Assembly: GCF_017591425.1 (NCBI RefSeq)
Contig: NW_024465655.1
Coordinates: 2,293,501-2,357,500 of the forward strand
Length of the DNA: 64,000 nucleotides
Origin: Ochotona curzoniae
Taxonomy: Eukaryota; Chordata; Mammalia; Lagomorpha; Ochotonidae
Direction: 5' to 3'
Shown here: positions 23,016 through 35,890 of the stretch, in pieces
Layout of the letters: every line of letters begins with the position of its first letter
Position numbering within the stretch: the stretch's first letter is position 1
Notes under the pieces: generated by a model
Databases searched by the model: none
Seen by the model: the letters and a program-made list of their open reading frames with translations, nothing else
What the model was told of the DNA's origin: nothing
Translations under genes and position numbers: made by a program

Positions 23016-24880
23016 TAGATTAAGCTTTTTCACCAAGCCACCATGCCAGCACATCAGGATGCAGAGATATATGCTAAATGCCAGGTGACAAAAACAAATT
23101 TACATGCAGGTCACATGAACTTTGACAGATCTCTTTTGAAAAAAGACATCAAAGGAAGACGTTTCAGCTGTATCGTGTACTTGGTCTCACATGGACCAGG
23201 GCTGGCTACTTCCCTTCATCCAGGTAGCAGTGTTAACGCGAGGCCTGCGTAAACCATGTCCTAAAGTCGTGCTGCAGATGCTCGTGAGAGGAATCCCAGC
23301 ATAACACAGTTAGGGGAGGGACACCAATGATCTACCCACACTCTAGCTATTTGAAAAGATCAGTTGCCTGGAGTTTCCTGAATAGAGGACTTTAAATCAG
23401 AAAGAAGGAAAGGGACAAAGGGATAATGATACAGCTGACAGTGCCCAGTGCAGTTCTAATAGTGCCTTCCTGCTGAGCCCTGTGCTCTGGTGGGTGGCAC
23501 ATGTGCGTGCTTGTGGTCCCAAATATCAAAAACCAAATGGACGCCTTCCTCTCCTTCTGCTCTGTTGAAATGTCCTTCTCCTGTAAACCACATCTCTGGA
23601 GGACAGATGGCAGCCTCTGGGAAGCTTCCCAGGCTAATTCCAATGTCGTGCCTTAAGTTTTATTTCACTGCGTCCTGCCTTCAGAACTCCAAATCATTTC
23701 ATAAGTTATTTTTCATTTGTTTTTTTGTTCACCTAGCAAACAAACAAACAAAAACCCTACATTGTTAATAAGATCGTTGGGCCAAGGAAAAGTAATAGAA
23801 ACGGAACAAAGAATGCCCTGGGATTGAAAAGAAGTGAGGAAACGTAACCCCAGTTTAAAAGCTAATGTGTTCTTTTGAAATCTCTTTAGGCATGGGGGTG
23901 TGGGGCAGTGGGATATGGCCATCCTTCTTCAGAGACTCAGTATTCGAAAGAGATGTCTTGGACTCTGTAATTTAATCTGCCAAATCCAACGTTCATATCC
24001 ATCTGGACGTTTTTAAAAGGATCCTTGAGCCAGTCAGAATTGGCAGTTGGCTGTGTAATCACACCTGCATATGGTGTAGGATTTTTAAATCGAGAACAGT
24101 TCGAGCATGAAAGTATTGCATGATGTGCCTGCCTCGAGTACCCACGCTGAAACATGTTTGCACGTGTAAGTCATTATACCGTATTTTAAAGCTTTTTGTT
24201 AACAAGCCTTTGTTCTTTATTTCTCACAAATCAAATTAGTTGGGGGATACAGTTCATTTTGAAATTATTTGGAAAATGTCTTGGTGTTCTAACATTTCTT
24301 TTGTGCCACATTTTACAGAGTTAAAAGGAAAGCCACAAACCTCCACAAGCAATGAAGGAAAAATGCACAAAACCCCAAATAAATCAGATCTGATAAATAC
24401 CCACACCACGGGAGAGTGGAAGCCAAGCAGGCATTTCTATGTGTGTGTCAATCTCCATATGGGCTCCAACCTCATCGCTGTATATGAAGAGAATCTTTCA
24501 AACAATACTTTCACATTCATCATTTGTATTTCATTTGCACGCACTTTGGGGGTAGAGGGTGGTAATTCAACACGGGCATCCAGTGTCTGAGGATAAAATC
24601 AGATCGGTTAGCACATCTATCTCCTTAAACATTACAAAGTCTCGCAATAATCATACATATTTAAGGAGTAAAATGTGACATTCCAATACATTGCTTGTAA
24701 TGCATGCAATTGAAACACATGAATGTTTTCTTCTCCTTGGCATTGCTGTTGACTAGAAATATCAGTTCTTCTAACTCTGTTTCCTCTGAATATAGATAAT
24801 AGATGAATGAACCAATGCTTACTTACCCCAGGAGAGTTTGGGCTTGAAACAAGATTTCATTTCTTCCCATCCAGGTTGGC
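23016..24880. other. Unassigned, repeat-poor sequence
   Basis: No dispersed repeat or gene is recognised. A frame at 24240-24590 (116 codons) has no domain. Sequence from about 23900 onward looks unique. Confidence 0.4.
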
Positions 24881-24984
24881 AAATCTGTCACTACATTTCA
24901 CTTGGAAGGTCAAACTCTGTGCCCTTGCCCCAGCTCCCACAAGAAATGGAGCTTTTTGAATGAAGTGTCCTGCTCCTTTGCTTT

Positions 24985-25055
24985 TTGAAAGAATCAAAGG
25001 TTCTTTGATGGGGGCGGGAGGGGGGGCGGTGAGGGGACAAGGGCCATTTGCATGG
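24985..25055. promoter_or_regulatory. Candidate regulatory motif cluster
   Basis: Within about 60 bases there are three features. First, a perfect 7-bp inverted repeat ATCAAAG-GTT-CTTTGAT at 24993-25009, whose arms fit the TCF/LEF site; CTTTGATG at 25003-25010 fits CTTTGWWS exactly. Second, four G-runs at 25010-25036 with the layout of an intramolecular G-quadruplex. Third, a perfect octamer ATTTGCAT at 25046-25053, the POU/OCT site. The spacing and the repeat-poor surroundings make an enhancer plausible. Binding and target gene are unknown. Confidence 0.35.
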
Positions 25056-26811
25056 GAAAACAAAAAGCAGGAAATTGCCTTTAGTCACCTTCCCTGCCTC
25101 TTTTGTTAGTTAATAGGACCCCAATTTGGAAAATGAGTGAAATCATCCATAAGAAGCACCTGACATAGTCCCATTGAAAGTGGTCCACCTCACTGGGGGG
25201 GTCTGTTACCTGAAAGCCACTGTGTGAATATCTGGTGGAGCAAGGCATCTACTTCCTACACAGCTTCAGGAGAGGTCTGTGACTCCAGCCAGCACCAACA
25301 AAGGGGATACACAAAGAAAGACAGAGGGAAGGACCTAAACTGAGTCTCAAAGTTAGGGTGGGCTAGCCTATGTGTAGTTTATATCTCACATGTGTCATAT
25401 TGGGTAATATGGGCCCACACAGTGGGCAACTGTGACCTTCCTGGCCCTTCCTTTTCTTCAGTCTCTCCAACAACCCCCTGTTCTGCAATCATTGCTGTTC
25501 TGCAATCCACATCTGATTCTTGCTGCTCCATCAATCCCCAACACCAAGAAACCGTTGGCCTTTCTGTGTCTAAAACACTCTGAGAAAGTCAGAGTTGCCT
25601 AATGTACAAGACTTTGATGATTAAAAACACATAGAAATAATACTTTTTTTTTTTTGCTAAATTCGACTTATTGGTGGCTATGAAATGGATATGTGAAATC
25701 ATAGGGTAAAAATCACACTTGGCTTTAACCCTTGCAATGAGTGTTTAAAAAATAAATTTTACAATATTCCTTAACCAGATATTTCTTGCCTTTCCAAGTG
25801 GCTTTTAAGACCTGGACAGGGCAAGTATGAGTACACAAGGTTTTATAATCATCACCCGTAGGAGACGAACACGCCAGCCTGGGAGGGCTGTGTCCTGCTG
25901 GGAAGGGTGGAGAGGGCAGTTAGCAATAACTGCTCCTAACATGGATCAGAAGTTTGGATTGCATGGTAGTTTTCTTATGATTAGTTCTCATTTCTGATGA
26001 TTAAAAATCCAAGTCTTAGGCTATCCTTGAAATGGGCAACTCCTACAGAAAATGTGCTACTTCACTTCTGCTCCTTCATGAACAATCCAGATTTGGTAAG
26101 GTAACACACATTTATACATTATGTTGAACAGTTATACGTCAAGGGTACAGACTGATCATATACATACGCATACACATCTACATATTTTTCTCTTTTTTAA
26201 GAAGATAGTGACTTGAAATTAAATGCTTAAAAAACGGGCAGAAGAACTCTAGGCTCACTTTGCAAGGATTATTTGAGGAAAGACACAGCAGAAAGTGCCA
26301 CTGGGATGAACTGCTAACTCCAATGTCCTGTCTTCAGGTGCCCACGGGAACTGGAAGCTTCTGCTTCAAGCATAGGCTGTACTCCTAATGCACCTCTTCT
26401 GAGCTCCACCCCACTGCAATGAGCAGAACACTGCGCAACATTTGTGCAGCTAGGTACGACCCCAGTTCCATAGCAATCTAAGGTCACGCTCTAACGCATA
26501 CTTCCAAATCATGCTCACATATATTTACTTGAAGAAACTTGAGTTATATGCAGCCATAAACGATCTGAAAAAAACATATAATACTTAGTTGTCAATCTCT
26601 AACATGATGTAAGAAACTTGATCTTGAGGCTTTGAGAATCCATACGGGCAGGTTCTGCCTCCTGCAATTGAAAATTGAAAGTTCTGTGTTCAGCCATTTT
26701 TTTTTCCAATTCTATAGGTGGATTTAATGGGCAGCCAGTGCTGAGTAAGCTTTCTGCTGTTGATTCTCAAAATGTATCACACACTTGAGTAATCTTGGCA
26801 TTTTGTGAAAA
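25056..26811. other. Unassigned, repeat-poor sequence
   Basis: No gene or confident repeat. A+T-rich from about 25600, with a T-run near 25644-25655. Confidence 0.4.
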
Positions 26812-26903
26812 CAGAGACCCTGATTCAGCTGGTCTGGGACTGGACCCAAACTCGGTGCATTTCCAGTGGGCCCCCAGCTGACGCTGATGCTGACCACACT
26901 GTA
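26812..26903 (+). mobile_element. MER5A-type fragment, 3' half
   Basis: Contains CCTGATTCAGCTGGTCTGGG and CAGCTGACGCTGATGCTGACCACACTG, the second half of MER5A, a short non-autonomous hAT (Charlie-group) DNA transposon. The first half is missing. Confidence 0.7.
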
Positions 26904-26905
26904 AC

Positions 26906-27064
26906 AATGACAAGTCTCAAACTTCAGCGTGCGTCCAAATCACCAGAAGAATTGTTAAAGCATGGACTGTTAAGATTTCTCCTTCAAAAAGTTTGGGGAG
27001 GGATCTGAGAATATGCATTTCTAACTAAGCTTTTGAATGAAGCTGCTAGTTTGGAACCCAAAAA
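26906..27064 (+). mobile_element. MER5A-type element, nearly full length
   Basis: It begins with GTCTCAAACTTCAGCGTGCG and runs through AAATCACCAGAAGAATTGTT. The GAGAATATGCATTTCTAACT block follows, ending near GAAGCTGCTAGTTTGGAACC. The order matches MER5A from one terminus to close to the other. It lies directly after the fragment at 26812-26903 in the same orientation. Confidence 0.8.
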
Positions 27065-30000
27065 CACTGCCGAGGCAAAATGTGCAGCAGGGTTTTGGAA
27101 GGGAGTTGTGACTCAATGGCTCCATCCGCAACAGGTGCCTACGGCAACAAGTTTTTCATGAATTCAAGGAGTTTACATTCCAGTTGGATGCAAAGACTAG
27201 AGACGAATTCAGAGGAAAAATTGAAATGCGATGACTTAAATACCAAATCCATTTACCTTCGTCTATCTTCCTTCCATCCATGAAATCACAGCGATTTAGC
27301 TGGAAATCACTGGGGAGTTGGTTACCTCAAAGGAGCACATGGCAGGGTGGCAGAAACAAGGAGAAAGAACTGCGGAACATTATGCTTCCATAGCCCAGTA
27401 AACAGATAGTACTGTTTATCTGTGCGTTTTACTCCTTGAAAGTCAAAGCGAAGTGTTGAATGATAAGGGAACGGCAGAGCTAGCCAGTCTAGGTGTCACG
27501 TGATGTCTGTGGGAAAAGACTCTGAGGGAGCTACAGATCGCATGGCGGGTGTGGGGCCATGAGTCTGCATTGTGGGGGAGCAAATTACTCTATGTATCAT
27601 CAGCCAACAGTTTTAAAAAGAAGTTTTGTCATAAAACAGAAAAATAAAATTCACTTCATATAATGATGGTCTTCCAGTGCTACTTATGATGATCGTTTGA
27701 TGATTGTAAATGGTCACGGTAGAGTTTTCTCAACATTGTAGTTTGGGATCATTATTTACGCTCTAATAAAATACCTAGTATCTCCTTACTCTTCCTTCTT
27801 CACACACCGCTTTCACAAGGCAGTGAAGTCCCAACATGGAAGCTCAGTCTCTCATCATGGTTATTGTGTAAGTCCAATGAACTGGAGGATAGCGTATGAT
27901 CTATGGCTCCAAGCTGCCTTCCCAGCCCTTTCGAGGAGGTCCAGCCTAGTGAAGGGCACTGACCCAGATGCAACACAGAAGGGATAGCATTAGAGAGGGC
28001 CCCAGGAGGAAGGACGATGCAAGAGCCTGGGAGGCTACTGCGTGGCACATGCAGCGTGCAGAAACTCAAGCTGGACCTGTTTCCATTGTGAATAGATGCA
28101 GAAAATTTTCAGAAAAATAACAGCAAAGTTATCAGGGAGGGTAGCAGGAGGAACAGAAAATGTCTCAGAGGGCAGGGAATGGGCTGGAGCTTAAGTAAAC
28201 AAGGAACATTCCAGAAAGCCAGAGAGTCAGACTGCAGGAAACACCAGTCAGATGGGCAGAACAATCTTTTACTCTTGCTGGAAAGAACAGTGAAAAGTTC
28301 TAAGATCACTTCCGGGGTTGAGTCAGGTAATAGCGTTTCTGGAATGCCAGTGATTCCACATGCGCAGATTGGGTTGGGAAAGTAAATAAGGGGTCGTCTA
28401 CATCAAAATCAAAATAAAAGCTATGCCAGTGAAAGAGAATCCAGAGGGACAGTGTAACACCGCATGGGTTAATCTCCTGGAAGGAGGGCTGTGGTTCTCA
28501 TAGGCAGGCAAGCAACTCACTATTTTGCTGTGGAAAATGGGGCTTCGAAGGAAGGAGAGCAGTTTGGTTTGTAAAGATGTTATTGAAAGAGACTTTTAGT
28601 GTTACCAAAAACCCATTGCCAATTCATGCTTCGCACATCAGATGCTGGAAGTTGTGTGATCAACACCATGTGGCAAGAAAACTTTGTTCAAAACAACAGC
28701 AACAAAAAACTTCTGAATTTTGTCAGTGGATGGCTAGTCCATGATTTTACAGAATGACAGGAGGTTAAAGAAGGCCCACACAGCAGCCAAAAAAAAAGGG
28801 GGGGGGGGTGATACTGAACGTCTGTAGGCCAAGGCCGCTTAAGGGAAAAGAAATCAGAATTAAAAATAGCCAAGGTGGGGGGATGGAGGAAACAAAGACA
28901 CTGCTCCTTGATCAAGAAATGATGCAATGAAGAAAAAGAGCACCATCGAAAGAGTTTAAAGAAGGTTCCTTGAGTCACCCATAATTTAACACTCACTTGC
29001 GGGTGTCCCACTAAGTGAAAGCAACATGGTTCACATGTACAGAGTAGGAGGAAATAAAACATGCGGAAGGAATGACCATGCCTGTGAGAGATGTAACAAG
29101 GGGTGGTGTAGCGGGAACTGAAGGGTTGGCGTTACACAGAAGACAAAGAGGCAGGAATCGTTTGCAGCAGCCTGGTTCCCTAACCTTAACTCTACATACA
29201 TTTTTCATTAGGTGTGGTCTCCTATGCAGAGGCAAAGCAGCATTTGTAATGTCTACCATTTCAACTCCAGTGGCAAAGCTTGACCTTTGGCAATACAAAG
29301 TCTTCCAGGCTTTTCCATACGCCTGCTGGTAAAGGCAGATATCAAGAATATCTTTGACTGAGAACCCCCTAGGACTAAAGGGGCCACACCCACTCAAGTG
29401 AAGAAGCTGTTCCCATTTCTCTAAGGGCCTCACATCGTCAAGAGCGGCCTCCACTCTTGGCGAGAAGGGAATATTTGTGAGCAGGGCACTGGGATAAACA
29501 CCAAGGTGGGGCTGATCAAAGATGGAGGAAGGACTTGAAATCCTCCCTTTTCGACAGGAGGCCTCTTGCAGCAACCTGGAGACAGCCACTCACTGCTTTC
29601 TGAGACAAGCAGCCACAAATCTTGCAAAATCTTTGTTGCTCGTGCATATGGCGGTGGCTGAGATTCCCAGCTGACACATCTCTGCTTTTGTAAAATTATG
29701 TAATCTGTTTCGCAAGTTCAAAGCCTTGTGGGATGTTTATAGTAAATTCTGACAGCCGCTGACATTTGAAACTACACATGAAAGGGTTGGGAAGAGGGTA
29801 CTCGCTGCCCACAAAGTGGATCCTTGCAACTCTTTTGAAACCCTAAGGCCACCTGTCACATGTTGTGGCCCGGGAATGTAATCACAGGCCCACGGCAGGC
29901 ATCTTTAACAAGTGTGGTTAGTCTCTGTGCTGTCAGAGAAGGTCTAGGTTAGAGAGGGGAAGAATTAAATGATGTTCCTGTGATCCTCCACTTCTGCAAC

Positions 30001-32729
30001 TAACTAGCAAGGATACATGTGTTTTCCTTTCCCAGGTGTAGGTTTAACATCGTACCACTGGGCGGCAAGGAGCTATATGCTGTATATACAATATATGCGA
30101 TGTATACTATGTCCTAGCTTCCCAATACCTTCCTAATTTCTGTTCCCAATTTGCAACAGGTGCAGAATTATTGAACACCTCTATCTCCACGTGTTAGGCA
30201 TGTTCCGTAGCAAAGCTACAAGTGGTTCTGACACCTCAGGGACGCACAAAATAAGAACAGGAGTCTTCTCATGCCTCCATCAAGCCGTCCATGCTGTTGT
30301 TTAGTGGGACTTGCTGCCACGCACTGCGAATCATTCTAGTGGTATGGGAGAAGGCACATGGGAGAAGGGATTAAGAAAACCAAGCAAGTTGAATCTTCTC
30401 TCTCCTGGATCGGATCTGGGAAAATTTCCCTGCCTACCATCATGGAAAAAATAAATCACCAAGAAAATGAAACGGAGCTCCTGAGAACAAGTATCTCTCA
30501 CTTCCCAGTAAATGTTTCTAACCTGCCAGTCAGAGAATTTAGGTTTCCAAATCCTCATCTCATTGCCCCTCTCATGATTTGAAAATAATCTTTACTGAAG
30601 CCGGGAGGAAACATGATCAAAGAAATAACACAGGGTCCCTAACTGTTTTCATTCGCTTTGCCTATACTGATAGAGAACCCAGCTCTGTCTTCATTTCTGA
30701 GGAGAAAGAATTAGAGGATGCTGGACCATCCCTGCTCTTCTGACTCGTGGCAGAAATTATGTGGTGCTAATCACCATAGGGTTATAGAAAGGCTGTGGGT
30801 CTTTAGAGTGCTTTAATCCACAAAGTAAAGGGCAGGGATTTCCCAATCTGAGGTCTGGTCTATCTCAGACATCTAGCAGATGCTGACTTACTCTGCGGCA
30901 GTGGAACAGAACATGACATCCACGCAATAGGCTGAATCGCGTTTCCTCAGACAAGCATCAGTGGCAAATGCCTGAGCACCTCAGAATGTTGCCAACACAT
31001 TAGATCTTCACAGAGGTGACTCGCTAAAGCAAGACCATTAAGAATGCACCTGAATCTGAGTAATGGTGCCCTTGCAAAAGAGTTCATTTGGGCATGGACA
31101 AGTGCAAGGGGTTGTGCAACGTGAAAACGGCAAGAACATAGCCACCTGAAAGCCACAGCTGGTTTTCTGAAGAAGTCAAGCTGATTGATTTGTTGCTGTC
31201 ACACTTCCAGCCTCCAGCACTAACAGAGAAAAAGTTTCTGTTGTTGAAGTCTTTGATCTGTAGTCTTTTTCTAGGAAGACCCTCACAAGCTAATTCAGTC
31301 TCTGTCCACTTTTCAAGGTCCACAAATCTCCTCCCAGCGTCTCTAAAGTGGATGAGAATTCCGTGGCCTAAAGGATGGGCTCATATGGAGAATGTGGCAG
31401 CTGGCCGGTCCTGGGCCGAATGGCAGTGGAGTCAGACTGTGAGTCTACAACACTGAAGCATCAGTCTGTTCACCACTTAGAAATCCCTCAATCTTTCAAG
31501 TACATTATTAACTTTCACAACAACACTGAAGGAACTGAAGCGTCATGCCAAATGCTCCATGAAACACACAGATGAAGATGTTGCATTTTCTGAGGCATCC
31601 TCTGTGGACGAGTCCTCTGACCTCTTCATTCCTCATCAAGTTTACTTCCGAACAAGACAGAAAAATATGCACTGCCTGCTGGAGAGGGATATTTTGAAAT
31701 GCAGTTACTAAATACTTGTTAAGCTCTCCATGAAGGCTTTGGATGAAATTGTTTCAACTACAGAGTATCATTTAATATGCAGGACAGCCCAAAGACACTG
31801 CTGCTCTAGTGAGCCTGTTTCCTTTTATTCAAATGAAGCACCACCTTAAATCCACCTGGCAAATTACTGGGAAAACAGTAACATTCAGCCTGGCGCTGCT
31901 CCATGGGCCATCGCTGCTACTTCCTTTCCATTCTTCTCTTCTTTGCTCACCTCAATTGTTTCAATGTACTATTTTCAAAAAGCAAAAACAAACGAACAAG
32001 CAACAACACTGCTATAATTTCACATTAATGACTTCCTCAAACTCCTGGAAACACTAGTGTTGTTATTTGAACCATCCTGTATTGACTTAAATGTTAATGA
32101 GCTAACTGGCTATCATTCCTTCATTTACTGCCATCTTAGAATTGAACCTTCAGGGAACATGCTAGGAACTTGGCCTATAGACTTGAAGGGTGGTAAGGAA
32201 ATTGTCTAGAAGTTATAAGTATGCGAAAGCCTTGAGTTACCTGGAAGTCACAGCAAAAACACCAGACAAAGAAAAAGGATTGTGGGAGTTTGTGGAGGGT
32301 GAGGGGCAGGGAAGATTACTGACAATTTAGCCAAAGGCTGTTCCTTATTAGCAAGGTCATTTACGTCCAGGATGGTGTCTTTAGAAATGGAATCTGAGCA
32401 TTGTAGAGAGGATTAAATCAGAAATTTTTAGCAGGTGTGCAGAAAATGGGTTATAGCAAGTGTAACAAGATGGCTGAACAGAAACTTCCTTTAACCACTG
32501 GCCTAGGCTATCTAATTCCAAGGCTTTGTATCTCCAAAGATGGAAGCCTCTTCAGGGCTCCAGATTCACTCCAGTGTAAGGGATTTTAAATCAGTCATCA
32601 TTATGTCATGGGTGACAGGAAGGACACAATCTAGAAACTGGGTTAAATGACCTCCCAGAATTCTCTATTTTTCTTGTTTCTTGTAGTTTAATTTCTACAC
32701 AGTACCCAGACTGAACCTGCTAAATGCCC
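27065..32729. other. Long unassigned, repeat-poor stretch
   Basis: About 5.7 kb in which I recognise no SINE, LINE or gene. The 192-codon minus frame at 29011-29589 is the longest in the window but shows no domain and overlaps plus-strand frames. A homopolymer junction A9G11 occurs at 28789-28808. A short ATATG-rich patch lies near 30075-30110. Confidence 0.4.
28789..28808. repeat. Poly-A / poly-G homopolymer junction
   Basis: Nine A followed by eleven G on the plus strand. It is a simple sequence likely to be unstable and error-prone in sequencing. Confidence 0.9.
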
Positions 32730-33050
32730 TGCCTGAGTTCAGATCTTTCCTAAGTTTCCCATTGTTCTTAGAATCAGCTCATTAACACAGCCAACATCTT
32801 CAAGCTGTGCCTGTCTGTACATTGTAGGCAATATGCTGTGACATTTCCATACACCCACAAAGACCCACGGCTACCCATGCGGGGGTGTTCTTTCTGTGGT
32901 GACAACAGCAAGCCTGAAGACTTATCTTTGGCATAGGCCAGTCTATCAGGAAAGGCCTCACATCTTCTGGCCATGCTACATGCTAGGAGCAGGGACTGTT
33001 TCGTCTTTGCTCTTGCATACTGTTCGGTGACCTGGATAACAGAGTGGTCT
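32730..33050 (+). mobile_element. L2 LINE fragment
   Basis: It resembles the 3' part of L2 in sense: CCCATTGTTCTTAGAATCAGC then CTCATTAACACAGCCAACAT, and later AGGAGCAGGGACTGTTTCGTC (L2 'gagggcagggactgt' block) near 32988. It is highly diverged, so the limits are approximate. Confidence 0.45.
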
Positions 33051-33421
33051 GATATTTAAGCAATTGCCTAATAGGGCAATGACAAGCTGGGCACATGTCA
33101 TTGAACTGAGAATTTCCTGCACTGGCTTCAGAGAAGCCATAGTTCCCAGCTTATAGGCCCCAGGGCAAGAGAGCCAAGAGCTTTTCCTCAGGAACAGCAG
33201 GCTTCCTAAAAATTTACTTCCTCTCTTTACCCAGCCCTTTTGCTATTCCAACTGTTAGTTGAGAGGAAGGAAGGATCGTGGGATTACTCATACTGAATCT
33301 ACATAATCCAGGCAAGACCTTGGGGTAGGGAAAAAGGTTAAAGTTCTGGATACTCTCTGAACTTTGTCAGTTGCATTCTTGGTGATTCTTGGCACCAGTT
33401 TGACTCTAGCTGTAATTCTGA
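33051..33421. other. Unassigned sequence
   Basis: Nothing recognised. Confidence 0.35.
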
Positions 33422-33455
33422 ACACACACACACACATGCACAGATGAGCATTCAT

Positions 33456-33493
<38 letters not shown>
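33422..33493. repeat. (CA)n microsatellite, two blocks
   Basis: An (AC)7 block at 33422-33435 and an (AC)18 block at 33458-33493 are separated by about 22 bases containing TGAGCATTCATGG. The longer uninterrupted block is probably polymorphic. Cys/Val-rich open frames across it are artefacts. Confidence 0.97.
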
Positions 33494-33495
<2 letters not shown>

Positions 33496-34289
33496 TCCAT
33501 GGCCAATCATGATATTTTGAAAGCTAAGGGGTTTCTCCTGGAAGACTGTGGAAGGAGCAAAGAACAAGGGGAAAGATTTGGGCACTCCAATGTCAGCAAG
33601 GTTAAGGTTCGTGGACCTGTGGGGGTAAGGCACATTTGATTTCAGTAAAGAAAGATGGTACGGAGCCTGAGTCATGCACCCTAGCAAGTAAGTATACTTG
33701 TAAAAATCAGAAGCAAAGTAACCATTTAAACATTTTAATGAGAACTACTTGAATTTCTTTAAATTTGGGAAATAGTCATTGTTCTTTGTCTTTATTATTT
33801 TCCTCCCAATTAGAGCCATCTTGACCAATGTTTAATAGTTGTTTTCGGACTGAATATTTGTTGTTCACAAAAAAGCCTCTATCAAGGAAAGCAGTGAACA
33901 ATCTCTAAGTGCTCTCAAATGAGAAAAGAGGATGGAAATGGGAATGTAATCGTACGTCTTGCACCTGCCTCCTGAAATTCATTAGCTACTTATGATGCTC
34001 TGAACTCCTCATGGAGGATGCTGACAACAATCACACCATTGTTCCGGCTCATTCTGTGTTTTACCCTTCTGGGACTTGAGTGGTGCAGAAGCAGAGAAAG
34101 GTTTTGGAGACCCAGCTTGTCTGTAGACAGAACATCCATCCCAGCCTGCATCACGTCCTGAACTATAACCACTTCTGCAAGCACCTGTTTTTGCACAAGG
34201 GGCCATACCAAGATGAATCCAGTGAACGAGTAATGTCTGAAAGAAAAAAGAATTGTAAAAAAACTGATTGTAGTTTTCTAACTTTAAAA
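33494..34289. other. Unassigned sequence
   Basis: No gene or dispersed repeat recognised. Confidence 0.35.
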
Positions 34290-34522
34290 CTTTGTTTACT
34301 TGAAAGAGCAATGGGGAGATGGAAGGACAAATCTTCCAACCGTGAGCACTGTGGCCTGAACTGAGTCAGGAGGAGCAGGAGCCTTGAACTTTGTCAAGGT
34401 CTCTGACATCAGTGGCCAGGGCCTGAGCACTCGGGGCATCCCCCATGGCTTTAACAGGTGCATCAGAAGTGTAGAAGCTGGGACTTGAACAGGCCAATGG
34501 TGTAACACATGACGACCCCTGA
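34290..34522 (-). mobile_element. Old C-SINE, antisense, diverged
   Basis: Plus-strand reading keeps the order of an old antisense C-SINE: TTTGTTTACTTGAAAGAGCA, CAAATCTTCCAACCGTGAGC, TCAGGAGGAGCAGGAGCCTT, AGCTGGGACTTGAACAGGCC and GGTGTAACACATGACGACCC. It is strongly diverged but collinear across its length. Confidence 0.62.
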
Positions 34523-35794
34523 TTGCGTTTTGAAAGTGATTCCACACGGAGAAATATTTCATTAGTACATCCTTCAGGGCTGAAATGTATTTAGAAGAAA
34601 TACTTCCTTTTGTAGAAACACCGAACACTGAGCGAGAGGTTGAGATGATCAGATTAGAAGTTCTTTCCTCTTTCCCACCTTTACGCTCTGCTACTGCCCC
34701 ACCACCCCACCCTGTGCACCCCACCCCACCTCCACCCAGTGCTGCAGGTGTAGGCACGACCCCTTCTTCAGCGGCGCCTTTTGCCTTGTGATGCTTTTCT
34801 GCAAAGGAGGAAGCCTACTCTCCTGCTTCTTTTGAGCCCCTTTTGCTAGAGCCCTTTGTGAGTAATTGATTGCAGAAGTAGAAACGCCATCATTGCCACT
34901 ATGGGTTGAGTGTAGACTACCTGATACTGTGCTTCCTATCTATGCTTTTTGATTGGTATATTTCTAGCTTAATTCATAGTGGGAAGCTGGGCATGGCCAA
35001 AAACTACCTGTCACAGTTCCTTTGTTCTCACCCACATCATGGAGTGCTGGGTTTCTGCAGCTGCCCCATATCCAGTGAGTCATCTGACACCACAGGCCCC
35101 CGACCGTGCTGCCCATCTGAGCTCAGTCCCTGTGAACTGAGTGGATGTCTGGCATGACAGTTCGGGAAACATCTTTCTCCATGGATTCTTCCCAGCCAAA
35201 ACAGACAGAAACCAGGTAGCCCTGCCCCAGCTGGTCATCTTCTGGGTCAGCTACCACATTCCTTTGAGACAACTGTTTTCATAGACACTTTGTATTTGAT
35301 CCATCACCCTTTTTCACTGGAAAAACAAAAACAAAAACAATTTTGTTTTCTATAAACACACACATCCTCTTTGCCATACCCTGAAGATACTGGAGAAAAA
35401 GAAAAAAAAAAAGCAAATGTTTGTCCCACTTCCTTCCTCCATATTTTGACCCTCCCCACCCTAATCAGCGGCTCACAGGGGCATACATCCTTCCCAACTA
35501 TATAAACAACATTAAAAATAAAATAAGATACATAGTAAAAAAAAGCACACAAACATGAAATTCATGCATTATGGATACCATGTGATGGTTATATACACGT
35601 ATGCGTTGTGTAATGTTCAGTCAGGATTAATTTATACATGCTTAGTCTATTTAACTAACCTAACATATCCTAGATTACTCATTTTAGGAAAGCATTAACC
35701 ACTTTCATGTTAATTGCCCATAACTGTCGTTTTAGGTGTCCAATGCAATTTCTGATCCTTGGCAGCTGCCAAGCCCACATTGATTGTCTTGTAC
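34523..35794. other. Unassigned sequence
   Basis: No gene recognised. A C-rich patch of CCACC/CCCCA words at 34695-34745 and A-rich runs at 35320-35410 are simple-sequence features. The Pro-rich plus frame at 34585-34791 comes from the C-rich patch. Confidence 0.4.
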
Positions 35795-35890
35795 CGCACC
35801 TGGTCTCTTGTAATGTAAAGATGAAGAGGCTGAAGGTCATAGAAGGATCTTGCCAAAGTCACAGATGTAAAGTATTGACCTCCGGGGGCA
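35795..35890 (-). mobile_element. MIR fragment, antisense
   Basis: Contains AAGATGAAGAGGCTGAAGGT and CTTGCCAAAGTCACAGATGT, the antisense MIR 'gatgaggaaactgaggc ... cttgcccaaggtcacacag' pair in the correct order. Confidence 0.5.

Noticed and set aside
29011..29589. 192-codon minus-strand open frame, the longest in the window
   Set aside because: No recognisable domain, overlapping frames on the plus strand, and no splice or promoter context. A length near 190 codons is possible by chance in 64 kb of six-frame sequence.
33288..33687. Cys-Val and Thr-His repeat peptides
   Set aside because: They translate the (CA)n microsatellite.
34296..34757. 153-codon minus-strand frame
   Set aside because: Covers an old C-SINE and a C-rich simple patch; the Gly-rich start reflects composition.
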